From Skeletonema tropicum (Eukaryota; Bacillariophyta; Thalassiosirophyceae; Thalassiosirales; Thalassiosiraceae): a stretch of 64,000 bases of DNA. Made by a program: the position numbers and the translations under genes. Shown here in pieces: positions 10,196 through 21,100 of this stretch. The notes beneath the pieces were generated by a model. It did no database searches and was not told the DNA's origin. It saw only the letters and a list, made by a program, of their open reading frames with translations. The stretch spans positions 1,054,001 through 1,118,000 of the forward strand of contig CM074127.1 in the NCBI GenBank assembly GCA_037178625.1, read 5' to 3'. Each line of letters starts with the position of its first letter. The first letter of the stretch is position 1.

Positions 10196-10691
10196 GATGC
10201 GATAGGACGCTGTGCTTTTGATTTAAATGAGTATGTGCTCAGATGATTTGTGTTTTAATTTCAATAATTTTTATTATACGCTTCGACAATAACAGCCAAC
10301 CCACTGCAGAGGTGCTGAGGTTGTTGTTATCTATCTTGCAATGCTACAATACGCTCGCTCAATGCTCAATTGATGCCATTGAAAGATCGCCGAGTTGTAT
10401 CGAATATCGAAGTGACCATCAGAGGAATGAAAAATAAGTGCCTTTGTATGGGGTATCGAGATAGCGGGTAGTGGGCGTGCCCACAGGAGGGAAAGGTTTG
10501 AATGGGAGATTTTGGGTGATTTTGCCCGCATTTTAGTTCATTTTCAACTGATTTTCTCAGTTATTGGGCCCCACGTGGGCACCGCCCACAAGAGGACGCC
10601 TCTAGAGGGAGAGCTATGCCTTCGGATCGATTTGATTGAGTGAACTGTGAACTCATTCATTATCGCCGCTGTAGAGTTACCACCACAAACA
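10196..10691. promoter_or_regulatory. Bidirectional spacer between PAT1-like and SART1-like genes
   Basis: About 500 bp separate two divergent start codons and must contain both promoters. No repeat or RNA gene was recognised. CCCACGTGGG at about 10571-10580 is a palindrome with a CACGTG (E-box/G-box type) core; any regulatory role is inference. Confidence 0.4.
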
Positions 10692-13205
10692 ATGAGCTCT
10701 GACGAAGTAATCGAGCTGTCAATTGAAGAGACGCAGGCGCTCCGTGCCAAACTTGGCCTAGCTCCCTTGCGCGTCGGCAACAATGATAACACCACCAGCA
10801 GCACCGCCAATGGTAACGATACCGTCAACACTACGACTGCAACAACTAATAACGATGGAGAAATCTCCCTCTCCATAGACGAAACCAATGCCCTCCGTCT
10901 TAAAATTGGATTGCCCCCTCTCAACAACAACAACACATCATCATCTACCAAAAAGAAGGAAGGAACGTCCGTCTCCACGGCAATACACGCACCACCCAAA
11001 AATACCGCAGCGGAATCCGAAGCGAAGCGACGGTTGGAGGATGCACAGGCCAAACGTGAGGCTAGAGAACGATTGCTCCAATTGGAGCGAGAGAATGAAC
11101 GTGAATCGGGGGAGGGAGATGAGAGTGCTTTGAATTTTGCCACGAGAATGAGGATGCAGCAGCAGCAAAAGAAGGTGGTGGAGGAGGATAATAAACGAAG
11201 CAAAAAGAAGAAGAAACAGAAAAAGAAGCGTATTCAAAATGCACAGCTCTCCATACCCACCGAAGAAGAGGAAGAGAATGGTGACAATCAATATACATCG
11301 GCAGACTTGCAAGGGATACAAGTATCCCATGCCACATCCGATTTTCAATCCGGTTCCACCACCATTTTAACGCTTGCGGACAATTCCATCCTTACCGTTG
11401 ATCCCGACACACAAAAGGCAACGGGGGTAAATGATACATCTGCTAATAATCCGCAATTGATCAATGTGAACATGGCATCAGATTCAAAAGCATTGGAGAA
11501 TTTGAAACGGAAACGACAGATTGAGTTGGGGGTGGGTAGGGCAGGTGGGTATGCGGGCTATGATGATGATGAGTTTGAAGAGTTGGGTGGGGTTGGTGTT
11601 GTTGCCAATTCCTTGTCTGCTGCTACAGGTGCTGGTGGTGGTGGTGCAAACGGTGGTACGAATAAATCACGTGGGTTTGCCATTGGTGCAAATGGCATAG
11701 CTCAATCCACCAATGATGACAACAAAAAGAATGATTTATTCTCATCATTATCTGGTGGAGCAGTCTCACTTGAATCACGATATGGTAGTACCACTATTGC
11801 ATCTGATTTCCTGACAAATGATGACGAAAATGGCGAAACAATGGAATCCAAAGAGGAAAAATTGGAAAAGGAACGTGCCAAACACATGAAATTGTTGGAG
11901 AAGATGAGAAAGAAGAATAAGAAAATGATGAAAAAGAAGGATAAGAAAAAGAAGAAACGACGAGTGCAATCAGATGATGATGAAAGTGAAGAGGAAACCA
12001 ATCTTGGTAGTAATGGTGGGGGGAATAGTCTCATGGCAAGTTTAGAGGCAACAGCTGTAGATATCAAGAGTGATGGAATAGGTAGAAAGAGACGGCGAAA
12101 TGATGATGGCAGCATTATGGACATTGAAAAGTCCACTGATGGTGACATAGATGAAATTGCTGCAAAGAAGGATAGATTTGATCAGATTATGCAAAAGGGA
12201 AAGATGAGAACTGACAAAGCATTTCAGAAAAGTGCACCATTATCAACTCCAGATGATGACGATAATGCCGATGATGATGCCTTCTTGAATGCAGCACTTG
12301 CCAAAGCTCGTCGGTTGAAACGGCTCAAAGACATGAATGGCGGCGCAACATCTAAAGCTGCCAAAGGAGAGGATGCTGTCGTGAATGCTGTCGAAAAAAT
12401 AAAACAGGAAGAGGCTTCTGCCAATGCAAGAGAGAATGGAACCGAGGCACCCAATACAGCAAGTAGTGGAGGTTTGACATTTGAATTTGATGAAATGCAA
12501 GAGTTTACACGTGCACTTCGAGCTAGAGAGGATCAAGCAAAGCGTGCGGCACCTGTTCGAAGTCGTGGTGTGCAATTGTCAACAGTCAAGAAAGAGGTTG
12601 TTGTGAAAAAGGAAGAAATGAACGATGCCACTCCTGAACCGATAGTAGAAGATGTGGACATGGAAGAAATGGCTCGGGAAATGAAAGAAGATGATGACCA
12701 TAACAATGATGAAGATGACAATGCAGCCTTTGGTTCCACTGCAGACAATAGTGGAGTGGGTAGAGGCATGAGTGGGTTTCTATCACTCCTCAAACAGACT
12801 GGAGAAATTAAGAATGCCGGAAAAGAAGAATTGCGTGGACGTGCTAAAGACAAACGCACCTATGAAGATTACGACAAGTTGGATCTCAAAAAGGTGGTCA
12901 AGATCAATAACATCAATGCTCAAGAGAAAGATATTGAATTTGCCAACCGTGAAATCAAGTTGGAATACAGGGATGACCATGGTCGATTATTAACAAGAAA
13001 AGAAGCATATCGAAATATGTGTTATCAGTTCCACGGACATGGATCTTCAAAGAAGAATGAGGAACGGAGGCAGAAACTAATTGAAAGAGAACGGCAGGAA
13101 AATAAGCTGGCATCGCGTCAGGGTGAAGGTGGAGTTGGCACACTGGGTGCTTTGAAAGCTACTCAAAAGGCTACTGGAAAGGCATTTATTGTTCACAAGA
13201 CGTAA
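10692..13205 (+). CDS. SART1: U4/U6.U5 tri-snRNP-associated protein SART1/Snu66
   Basis: The start MSSDEVIELSIEETQALRAK at 10692 gives 837 aa. An in-frame ATG at 10647 would add only 15 unlikely residues. The SART1 hallmark 'SIEETxxLRxKLGLxPL' occurs at the N-terminus, and a second version (LSIDETNALRLKIGLPPL) follows about 50 residues later. Further family landmarks are YTSADLQGIQVSHATSDFQS with GSTTILTLADNSILTVD (about 210-250), long Lys/Arg/Glu-rich helices, and the C-terminal block IKLEYRDDHGRLLTRKEAYR with MCYQFHGHGSSKKNEERRQK ending KAFIVHKT. SART1/Snu66 is needed to build or stabilise the splicing tri-snRNP in the nucleus. Long poly-Lys and Asp/Glu tracts are typical of the family. Confidence 0.9.
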   Translation: MSSDEVIELSIEETQALRAKLGLAPLRVGNNDNTTSSTANGNDTVNTTTATTNNDGEISLSIDETNALRLKIGLPPLNNNNTSSSTKKKEGTSVSTAIHAPPKNTAAESEAKRRLEDAQAKREARERLLQLERENERESGEGDESALNFATRMRMQQQQKKVVEEDNKRSKKKKKQKKKRIQNAQLSIPTEEEEENGDNQYTSADLQGIQVSHATSDFQSGSTTILTLADNSILTVDPDTQKATGVNDTSANNPQLINVNMASDSKALENLKRKRQIELGVGRAGGYAGYDDDEFEELGGVGVVANSLSAATGAGGGGANGGTNKSRGFAIGANGIAQSTNDDNKKNDLFSSLSGGAVSLESRYGSTTIASDFLTNDDENGETMESKEEKLEKERAKHMKLLEKMRKKNKKMMKKKDKKKKKRRVQSDDDESEEETNLGSNGGGNSLMASLEATAVDIKSDGIGRKRRRNDDGSIMDIEKSTDGDIDEIAAKKDRFDQIMQKGKMRTDKAFQKSAPLSTPDDDDNADDDAFLNAALAKARRLKRLKDMNGGATSKAAKGEDAVVNAVEKIKQEEASANARENGTEAPNTASSGGLTFEFDEMQEFTRALRAREDQAKRAAPVRSRGVQLSTVKKEVVVKKEEMNDATPEPIVEDVDMEEMAREMKEDDDHNNDEDDNAAFGSTADNSGVGRGMSGFLSLLKQTGEIKNAGKEELRGRAKDKRTYEDYDKLDLKKVVKINNINAQEKDIEFANREIKLEYRDDHGRLLTRKEAYRNMCYQFHGHGSSKKNEERRQKLIERERQENKLASRQGEGGVGTLGALKATQKATGKAFIVHKT

Positions 13206-13424
13206 ATCAGCAACAACTTCTTTCCGATGAACACGATTGTTATGTACATTCACTCTACATTTGTTAGCAATACGCCTCCAGCTTTTGTTAGTTGGGTTAA
13301 TGCTAGGATGAAATCAGACACAACCTTTCTGAGTCACCCTCATTGATAAAATTGCGTTTCTCTTGCATTTGATTTCAATCCATTTTCCAAACCATGTAAT
13401 CAAAACCTCTAGGGAGGATCTCTG

Positions 13425-13612
13425 ATTAAAGAAAGAAATGGTCAGCCAACATGAGACCCCTGATCCCAACCAACATACTTATGTACTCGAAGATCTCGGT
13501 ACATGCCCACCCCGAAAGGTAGGAACACGATGTTGTCACCACATGAAAGGTGGAACTGGAACACCCAACACCTTCTTGGGGTAGTGCAGGAGTTGGGTTA
13601 CCACACATTCAT
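13425..13612 (-). pseudogene. Decayed partial duplicate of the adjacent kinase gene's 3' end
   Basis: The minus-strand translation reads NPTPALPQEGVG, then FHV, then SGWACTEIFEY, then LMLADHFFL. It matches the C-terminus of the neighbouring gene (VPTPALVMPKKILGV, FHV, AGWACTKIFEL, LKLAEHIIL). The DNA is also clearly alignable, for example CCCCTGATCCCAACCAAC at both places. Only about the last 55 codons are present, with substitutions and small indels, so this is a tandem gene fragment and not a gene. Confidence 0.8.
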
Positions 13613-13919
13613 ACCTGCATAACATTGAATTTCACTAAGATAATTGTCAACGAGTTCTGAAACTTTTATAAAAGATAAAGTTGTCAGTGCTTTATAGCAA
13701 CTGCGCAAGTAACAACCTCGTTTTTGTATACCCAGTGATATCCAATTGGACCTTTTCAAAGTAGTACATTCTAATTTTGTTATCTCCAAATGTTATCTTG
13801 CAATGTGAATTTAGGCCTCAGACTGGTCAAAATTTTGCTGTCTGAAGTTGTTTTAACATATACATACATAAACTCAAAGTATTCAGCCTTCCTGTCGCTC
13901 AAACACTGCATCAGTGTCA
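13613..13919. other. Spacer between pseudogene fragment and parent gene
   Basis: AT-rich sequence of about 300 bp between the partial copy and its parent. No gene or RNA is recognised. It may be the duplicated gene's former downstream flank. Confidence 0.35.
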
Positions 13920-14996
13920 TTACAGAATTATATGCTCAGCCAACTTCAACCCCTGATCCCAACCAACCAACTCAAAGATCTTGGTACATGCCCAACCCGC
14001 AAAAATGGGAACAACAAAGTTATCATCCACGTGAAATGGAGGAACTGGAACACCCAAGATCTTCTTTGGCATTACCAATGCAGGCGTTGGGACTGCCAAA
14101 TCTGCAAACGCACCAGCCATCCCCAGCAACAAACTAACTGTGACCAATGACATATTTCCTCCCGGGATACCAGCAGCGCCCCACTTGGCAATTTTGAACA
14201 CGCGATAATTGAAGGGGAAACAAAACAAGGCACCACCCAAAAATCCCAGCAGACCCTTATTACGTCCTATTCCGCACAATTGACCTTCAATCCGACTCCA
14301 ATAAATATGACGAGTGCGTCTCCCAAAGTATGAAGCAGAAGGATCCGCCAAAGCCAATTGGCAAATACCCATAGTGGCTGCAGTCTGTGGAAACAAATAG
14401 GCGCTAGCAGTCACCCCAGCGAAGTAATAAAACGATCCGGTAAACTTGCCCTCCATTTCATGCTTACGCAACGCCCCGCCCAAACAGAAATGCAGCAAGG
14501 AATTCATCCAGCCAAATCCTTTGCGGTAACGTAATAATTCCATCATGAGAGTTGCACCGGTGAGACCGCACATGAAGGGCACAAACTTGGCATGTGGGAT
14601 GAATTGATTGAGGCATGCAAAGAAGATGCCGAATGCAGCGTGGAAAATTTTACGTGACAGGTTGGTGGCATTGCGATTTTTGAGCTTTTTGGCAATTTCG
14701 AGGTGACCTTCGTTGTCAGAGTCGCTAAAGGTGGGCAGTTCGTTGGTAAAGTCTTTATTGTTGTTAGATGATGGGGCAGCGGAGGCAGTGGACCCTCCAC
14801 GTTGCTTCATGAGCGTGTATGCTAGCGCATCTTTGGCAGCTGCCGCATTATTATAAGCATCGAGCGATGAGTAGACACGAGACGTGTGATGGGGTAACAC
14901 TCGCGGTGTAAATGGAAAGTTCACCGCTGCAAACGTGGAGGCGATGAGCCACGGGGAGAGTAGTGCCCCGATGCTGAATGAGGATGAGAGTTTCAT
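13920..14996 (-). CDS. Dolichol/phytol-kinase-like polytopic membrane protein with signal peptide
   Basis: Starting at 14996 the product is 358 aa. The start MKLSSSFSIGALLSPWLIAS precedes TFAAVNF, a signal-peptide pattern with an ASAFAP-like site; an upstream in-frame ATG at 15080 would bury the signal. After an Ala/Ser/Asn-rich linker, a membrane domain begins with NLSRKIFHAAFGIFFACLNQ and contains LALADPSASYFGRR. This is the analogue of the (G)DPxAxxxGxxxG motif shared by dolichol kinase, phytol kinase and Dgk1-type CTP-dependent lipid kinases. These enzymes phosphorylate polyprenols or diacylglycerol using CTP. The FFACLNQFIP and LMMELLRYRKG segments also fit. The exact substrate cannot be told from sequence. 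A MITE inserted about 90 bp upstream of this start may affect its promoter. Confidence 0.6.
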   Translation of the reverse strand: MKLSSSFSIGALLSPWLIASTFAAVNFPFTPRVLPHHTSRVYSSLDAYNNAAAAKDALAYTLMKQRGGSTASAAPSSNNNKDFTNELPTFSDSDNEGHLEIAKKLKNRNATNLSRKIFHAAFGIFFACLNQFIPHAKFVPFMCGLTGATLMMELLRYRKGFGWMNSLLHFCLGGALRKHEMEGKFTGSFYYFAGVTASAYLFPQTAATMGICQLALADPSASYFGRRTRHIYWSRIEGQLCGIGRNKGLLGFLGGALFCFPFNYRVFKIAKWGAAGIPGGNMSLVTVSLLLGMAGAFADLAVPTPALVMPKKILGVPVPPFHVDDNFVVPIFAGWACTKIFELVGWDQGLKLAEHIIL

Positions 14997-15086
14997 GGTG
15001 CTGTACTGATGTATCTCGATACTTAGTGCCTCGCTCGCTCTCGTCCGTTGAAGTGTGATGTTGTGTGAAGTCAAAGACAAAGATAG

Positions 15087-15604
15087 CTACCGCGCTAAAA
15101 AAATCGCGACAAGTTTTTTGTCGCGAATTAATTTTAGCTAGGCGACACCGCACAAAATACGAAACAACCATGTGAGTATGCCCTCCATAGAGCGCACCTA
15201 TCAACATGTTGAACCCAAACTTATAGCCAGAATCCCTTGAGGAAGTATATTCAAATACAATTATTAATTAGTTGACCATTATATAACTACTAGATAAAGC
15301 GCAAGCAGCGGTCCAAAATGGCCTATTTCAGCTAGTAAATATAGTGACTCTATGCATGACGCATGCGAATATGAGCACCTATGCAGCCGCTGTAATGCGA
15401 GTATGGTGAATATGATGCCTCCCAGCGGCTTAATCGAAAGGTAATAACATGTACTATCAACCTATGGCCGGTGGGCGTAGCCAGAGGGTCGATGTTGAGC
15501 GTATCGAGGCACTGGTTTCAGTCATTGTATGTTTTGTGCGTAGTTTGTTAGCAAAAAAATTTTGTCGCGATTTTCTGAGTGTCGCGATTTTTTGAGCGCG
15601 GTAG
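15087..15604. mobile_element. MITE with TCGCGA-rich terminal inverted repeats (518 bp)
   Basis: The left end, CTACCGCGCTAAAAAAATCGCGACA (15087-15111, quoted as two overlapping parts CTACCGCGCTAAAA and AAATCGCGACA), is mirrored at 15580-15604 with one mismatch. A second internal TCGCGACAA block is mirrored too. The flanks share a 4-bp repeat, ATAG, at 15083-15086 and 15605-15608. No coding potential was seen inside. The left end lies about 90 bp upstream of the kinase-like start codon. The superfamily is not identified. Confidence 0.6.
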
Positions 15605-15608
15605 ATAG

Positions 15609-16374
15609 CAAAAAGAACACAAAGAATAAGCGTGTCGCCTGCTTCTCCTTCTTGCTTTCTTGGGTCGCGTCATTGGTTCTCATTTGCACCCTTTTCTCTG
15701 TCTTGTTGTATTTGGAGAAGTCAGACCGTGACTCACAACCTCTCACCCTCAAAATACTGTAAAAGTAAGTAGCTCTTTTTCTGATCATGAATGATTGATG
15801 CAGTACTTACTTTAGATATATTATGATGTAAATGAGCAGGGCATGGAGACAGGAGAGATATGTTTTTGTACTTGCAGAAGTCAAAAGTGTTCAGAATGAC
15901 ACAAAAAGAAAAGAAATGCATGCTTATATAAAACTGTAAGGGCCAGCAACAGCAACAGCAACAGCAAGAGCAGGGTTACAATTACAATTTTTTCGACCTC
16001 GTAGGAAAAGATGACCACACGACAAAAAAGAAATCAAAATCGAGAATGAACAACTCGATAATAGCATTGAAAGAAATTAAGTAAAAGAATTGAAAGATGT
16101 AATTGAAAGCAACTATGTCCAAACTACAGATGCAGATAAGAATGACAATCACAGTCACAGACTGAGGACTATCTCAAGATAGTTGTTGTTGATGTAGAAA
16201 TAAAAAGTACAACACTGAGCCCCAGATCAAATTCGAATAAACTACAGTCACTGAAAGAAAGATTTCAAACAGAAAACTTTTAAATGGCAGGAGGACAAAA
16301 TCACAGAAGCTGTGGTTACAATGCAGCTTCTAGTGATAATAAACACTGACCAGAAACAATACAGTAAACAATGT
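15609..16374. other. Gene-free stretch left of the satellite array
   Basis: No gene is recognised. A short (CAGCAA)n run occurs at about 15952-15975. The rest is AT-rich with no clear terminal repeats. Confidence 0.4.
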
Positions 16375-16494
16375 CGTGTCAATCGTCGTCAATATGCGCA
16401 TAAGGAGCTTTTAGTGGCCCATAGTGGTGGCGATACTACGCAAGCACATTAGCACTGCCCAGACGGATTGCGTTGGTAGAAACGAAGCTACAAC
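16375..16494. repeat. Satellite array, left-hand partial unit
   Basis: This stretch aligns with the 190-bp units at 23.1-24.5 kb: 'TCGTCGTCA-ATATG', 'TTTTAGTGGCCCAT', 'GCGATACTA', 'CACATTAGCACTGCCCAGAC', 'GGATTGCGTTGGTAGAAACG'. It ends in ACAAC (16490-16494), the left copy of the target duplication of the LTR element that split the array. Confidence 0.8.
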
Positions 16495-18107
16495 TGTCAC
16501 AGGATATGACTCTCTTCTGGTATCCCAATACCGTTATGACAGTCATTCTTCCTGTTCACACGTGTCAAGTAGCAACCACGGTGAGAACCCGTGATTGATC
16601 CTCTCACACAAGATGACGTCGCACGTTGGTGCTCCTTCATCACCTTTGGGAATAATAGCCCACTTCTTTAGCCCTTAACCAGAAGATGCCCACACCCCGG
16701 ATCCACCCCGGGTGGCGTCTTTACCACGTAACTATGTCAATAATAGGTCGATTCTTTTGGTTCAAAGACCAACAACCTTCCATTTAGTTAGTTTAGAACG
16801 CCTCTGCAACGTGACATGGTGGTATTCCGACCATTCTCCAAGATATTGGGGGTACTAATTCAGTAGCACTGGCATCTCCTCCATGACGAATCCGACGGCA
16901 AACCATGCTACTATTGGGCCAACATTCCCAAAATCAACATAAACAACATCGTGCCTGACCCCATTTTTATGTAGATTCCGATTCTGTAAGCGGTGGCGGC
17001 CGAATCGGCGTCGTTGTGATGGTATACGGCTCTAACCGCCAGAGACACAAAATCTGCACATGCCGGGCAACATCATGACATACTCATATTTAATCGATTT
17101 CGGTTATTTAATAGCCATGGTGCATTGCAGACACCTTCTGAATACTATGATGATTGATTATTATTATCAGTTTTATTGATTACATACAAATTAGACGTAA
17201 TAATTGAGTAGTAGGTCAAATCATCCGCTGTTGCTTTGATCCCATCGGGTAGGAATGGTGCTGTTAGGAGTCATATGATACCCTGAAACCACTGTATAAT
17301 GCTCGCAACAGATGGCTATTGGTGTTGTGTGGTGAAAAGGCCCCCAACTTGCAGGATGAATACACTTAATATCACTTCAAATACTCGTGTATGTGATTGC
17401 ATTCGGCTCTTCATTTTCCACCAAAATATGCTACATTTCAACCAGTCCAATAATGTCGTAGCCGCAATGAAATAGAGATATCTACACCAACCACGTTGAT
17501 TGTTATATTATAGTCATCACCTCACAGACTTTTGGCACCCTCTCATTTCATTTTCTGTCAGATATATGCATTCTCCTTTTTGATGTATTTTGTGGAAATT
17601 ATCAATTTTCAACTACTGTATTCACCATGCCACTACATGCGCCATAGAACGCCCCGACACACTCTAGAGGGGATCGATCGCCGCTTAATAGAATATAGAT
17701 TGCGTCTGCAAACCAGTTCAGTGGCAGAGCAGCTCCAACTATTCATCTGAAGACCATATTGGAAGTGCATCATCACACCGATGTCAAAGCGCAATTTTCC
17801 GGCACCTCTACTTTGGTGTCATGATAAGTAGCGATGGCGTGGATCGATGTCCACCTGACGACACCACTTCATAGAAAGGCTATTGGAGAGGGAGTTGCTG
17901 CAGTTGGGCTGTCTAATTTTATGTGTAGCTAGTGTTGTTGATGTCGGCACGTACGGGGTCGAGGTGCGCCATGGTGATCGCTGGTGATTTTTTTCATTAT
18001 CCCCTGGGCATCTTCTGGTTAAGCTTAGTCACCATGATATCCGTGTTCCTAGTAGTATCTTCTGGCTCTAGTTGCACAATCAATACCGGTCCTATTTGCT
18101 TGTGACA
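16495..18107 (+). repeat. Left LTR, interrupted by a TTAA transposon
   Basis: The two parts, 16495-16678 and 18023-18107, align end to end with the intact right LTR at 22848-23113. The right LTR retains the uninterrupted target AGCCCTTAAGCTTAG at about 23021-23035, which is the empty site of the nested insertion. Confidence 0.88.
16679..18018. mobile_element. TTAA-specific DNA transposon (piggyBac- or Kolobok-like), non-autonomous, 1340 bp
   Basis: Terminal inverted repeats are CCAGAAGATGCCCA at 16679-16692 and the complement at 18005-18018. The flanking TTAA at 16675-16678 is duplicated at 18019-18022. The homologous position in the right LTR contains a single TTAA and no insert, which proves the insertion and its boundaries. 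TTAA duplication is the hallmark of piggyBac and Kolobok elements. No transposase is recognisable inside; the longest frames are under about 75 codons. Confidence 0.88.
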
Positions 18108-21100
18108 TATTATTTATAAATATTTCCATCCAGTTTACTGGGTGCAAAGCAAAAGAATCCTTCATCGGTCGGGAAAGATCGACCTTTGAGAAGAAAAAAT
18201 TAATATTATTCAGCGCATATCCACATTGGTGGGTTTGTGAACCGTGAGCTAGTACAACAAAATCGATTGGCTTCTAGAAGATCCATTTCGTCAACACATG
18301 GATGTGCGATGAACGCTCGGCGTTTCGTGCTACCATGGAGATGTGACGGCGTGCGATAGAAGTGTGTTTCGACGTTGACAGAAGTGCATCGGAGGTGAGA
18401 AAAGAATTTCGATTCTCCTCATGTAGAGGAAGTGCCCATGGCGAGAATGCACCGTGGCACAGCTCATCACAATAAGGAATTTCATTCCAATAAAAAGACT
18501 ACGGTCATCTAAATCCAAAGGACATCAGCTGTTGAGCGATGGACTACGATTAGAATTGCGTGTGGGGGGAGAAGTGTTCTCTCATCCAACCCTCACATAT
18601 CGAGAGTCATCTGCTGTTAGGCGAGATGATACCCTCACAACAACAGAGTTTGCGGATATAGTTAGCAGACTTAGAAGTATTTATTCCTTATAAGACGCTG
18701 GTCGCAATTGGAAAAATACGCACTCTCTTGTCTACCTCTGAGAAGGTGTGGAGAGTTTTGATCTTTACAGCATGATAGTGCATGTAGCTGGAGCTATTGA
18801 GAGCATGTTTGTCGATGCATTCTGTACAGATTGTGATTGTCGCAGCCGCTTAGCCTTGATGGATTGTTGGTTATTACACAGTGTTGCCGAGGTAGTCTAC
18901 GCCTTGCTCAAGCGAGTACCTCAGGATGACGAGACGATTATACCCCACTGGGCGAAGTCGAACGTGCAATTGAACCACCTACCCTAATTAATAAAAATTA
19001 TATTGCTGTGAAAGCAAATCGTGTTTATTTGTCCCTTTATTTGTCCCTGTTGATTCAACATGTGCAGCGACGTCCTGGTTAAAGAAAGATCAAGTCTATT
19101 CAGTTGCGCACAGCGTGCTGTTCAAAGAAAGGTCATGTCTATTCAGTTACGCACAGCGTACTGTTCAAGTCATTTCTATCCAGCGACGAACTATTTAGCG
19201 TAAATTCATCCTTATTCACTGGTGCATCTAGGATGACCAGCCTCTTGCTTGCATTGTGGGAGGAGGAGGAATGAGAGAAACAATTCAAGAGCAATCTGAA
19301 CTGGAATTACCAAACCAAAATGGTCTGTGCCGCTGTGGCAGCCATGGATTGTCCATGTTCTCTAAATGTGGTTGGCCAACGTGGCAATCATGCCTAACAT
19401 ATTTCAGAAGACAAGGTCATGGGGGAGTAACGATTGTCTACTCTGCTTCTCCTAGATATCGGATTATATCCTTTGGTGTGCCGTTTCTTCCACCAAAGAG
19501 ATCTTCCAAAATACTAATGAGCAATTCAGATGTTAGTCTGAAGGGAAGGGGACTTCCTTGGTACTTTGTGTCCATGGCAAGTGTCCCGAGTCCCGAATCT
19601 CGTACCTTGATTCTCTGTCTTGTTTACACGCGACAGTCGAAAGGAATCTCTTGCGCAAGCTCAAATTCAAACATTATCCGGAGTGGTGGGTCTCGTAGGA
19701 GAGACTACTCTATCAATACTAATACGGTGGTCATGCCTAGAAAAGGAAGACTACTTTCACAACGCAATCTCGCGTCGGCGAATATGATTGTGGTTGGAAC
19801 CATGCTGCTGCAGATTACCTACGGTGTTCAAAAGGAACCTGCACACACCTCGATACATCCGACTTAACTATCCTTGCTGGATGTACTTCTCACGTGAAGG
19901 AGAGGACGTTCAAGGATTGCTCGAGCAAGTGGAAAAGCACATGCGGAAATCAAGGCAGGGTCGCAAACAGGCGCATACCAGCACAACGAGATGATAACTA
20001 CAAGACATCGTCCTTCTAAACCGCTGTTGTTGAAGACAACTAGTGGAGGACTTGCGAGAAAGCTGGCTGCTTGCTCAATGCTCGTCCTACAGTCCGAGAG
20101 TGGCTGAGATCCGTAGCCGACTGCTCACCGTGTTTCGGGAGGTTCACCTTCTTCCAATGCACTTGAGACATTCATCGGCTGATGGTAAATTTCGTTCATA
20201 GTTCGGTGACCTGATTATTGGATACTCAGATGGGACAGAGCTCGCCAAGCCTGCGTCATGGAGGGTTCAGTACAGAGCAGGCCATCGAGGGAGCTACACT
20301 TGCACCCGGACATCTTCTACTGAAATGTTGTAATACATGATGAGAAAGTGTTTAACTCTATCGGAACGACCTGTTGTTTGGTGTACACAACGCAGGTAAT
20401 AATGATCAAATAAGAGAGAAGCGTGCTCAAGGCAGTTCTCGAGGCTTCCAAGTAAATGCTGCAAAAGACACTTACCATGCCCAGGAAGTGACTAACACTT
20501 GGATACACCATCTGGAAATTGTTCTTTCGACGATGGTGGTTGCCATCTTAGTTCTTGTGTGTTGTACCAAGACTACCGGGCCTCCTCGAAATTCGGTCAA
20601 TATGGTACGGGGAGGAGGGATGCTGACCAAACAAGGAAGCGTTCCCATGATCAATCGCCAGCGACTAGATGCATGTCTAAGGCGTTTCCAAATTCAGAGT
20701 TGATCGGCATTTTGGCTGAGCTTACTTCATTCAAGCGCAAGGCTTGGGGGAGTATCGATTCTTGAAGACACTCATCGACTGGCATCTGTCGTGGTGCACA
20801 ACAGGAGATGAAGTGATGAAGCTTGAACTTCGAAAAGAAGTTCAAGGGCGCGTGTCGGAGTGCGGGTGAGTAATGTGCTATCACCTCCTCTCGGCATTTG
20901 TGCCTGGAGTTCTTCCGGTCTAAAGACAGGGCGAGGGCCGCCATACCCTCCGGGAGACAATCTCTACTCATATTTATCAAATCAACCTCAAACTAATTGC
21001 AAGGGGAAGATATTACGACTGCGACGGGGCTAGTGCTAGCGAGGCTGCGCTGCCTCAGTTGAGATCCTCAGTGGTCGAGGGTGTGATGCTTCAGCGTAAA

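Noticed and set aside
19256..19867. 203-codon plus-strand frame inside the LTR element
   Set aside because: No domain resembles gag or pol, the composition is not protein-like, and close neighbours in other frames are similar in length.
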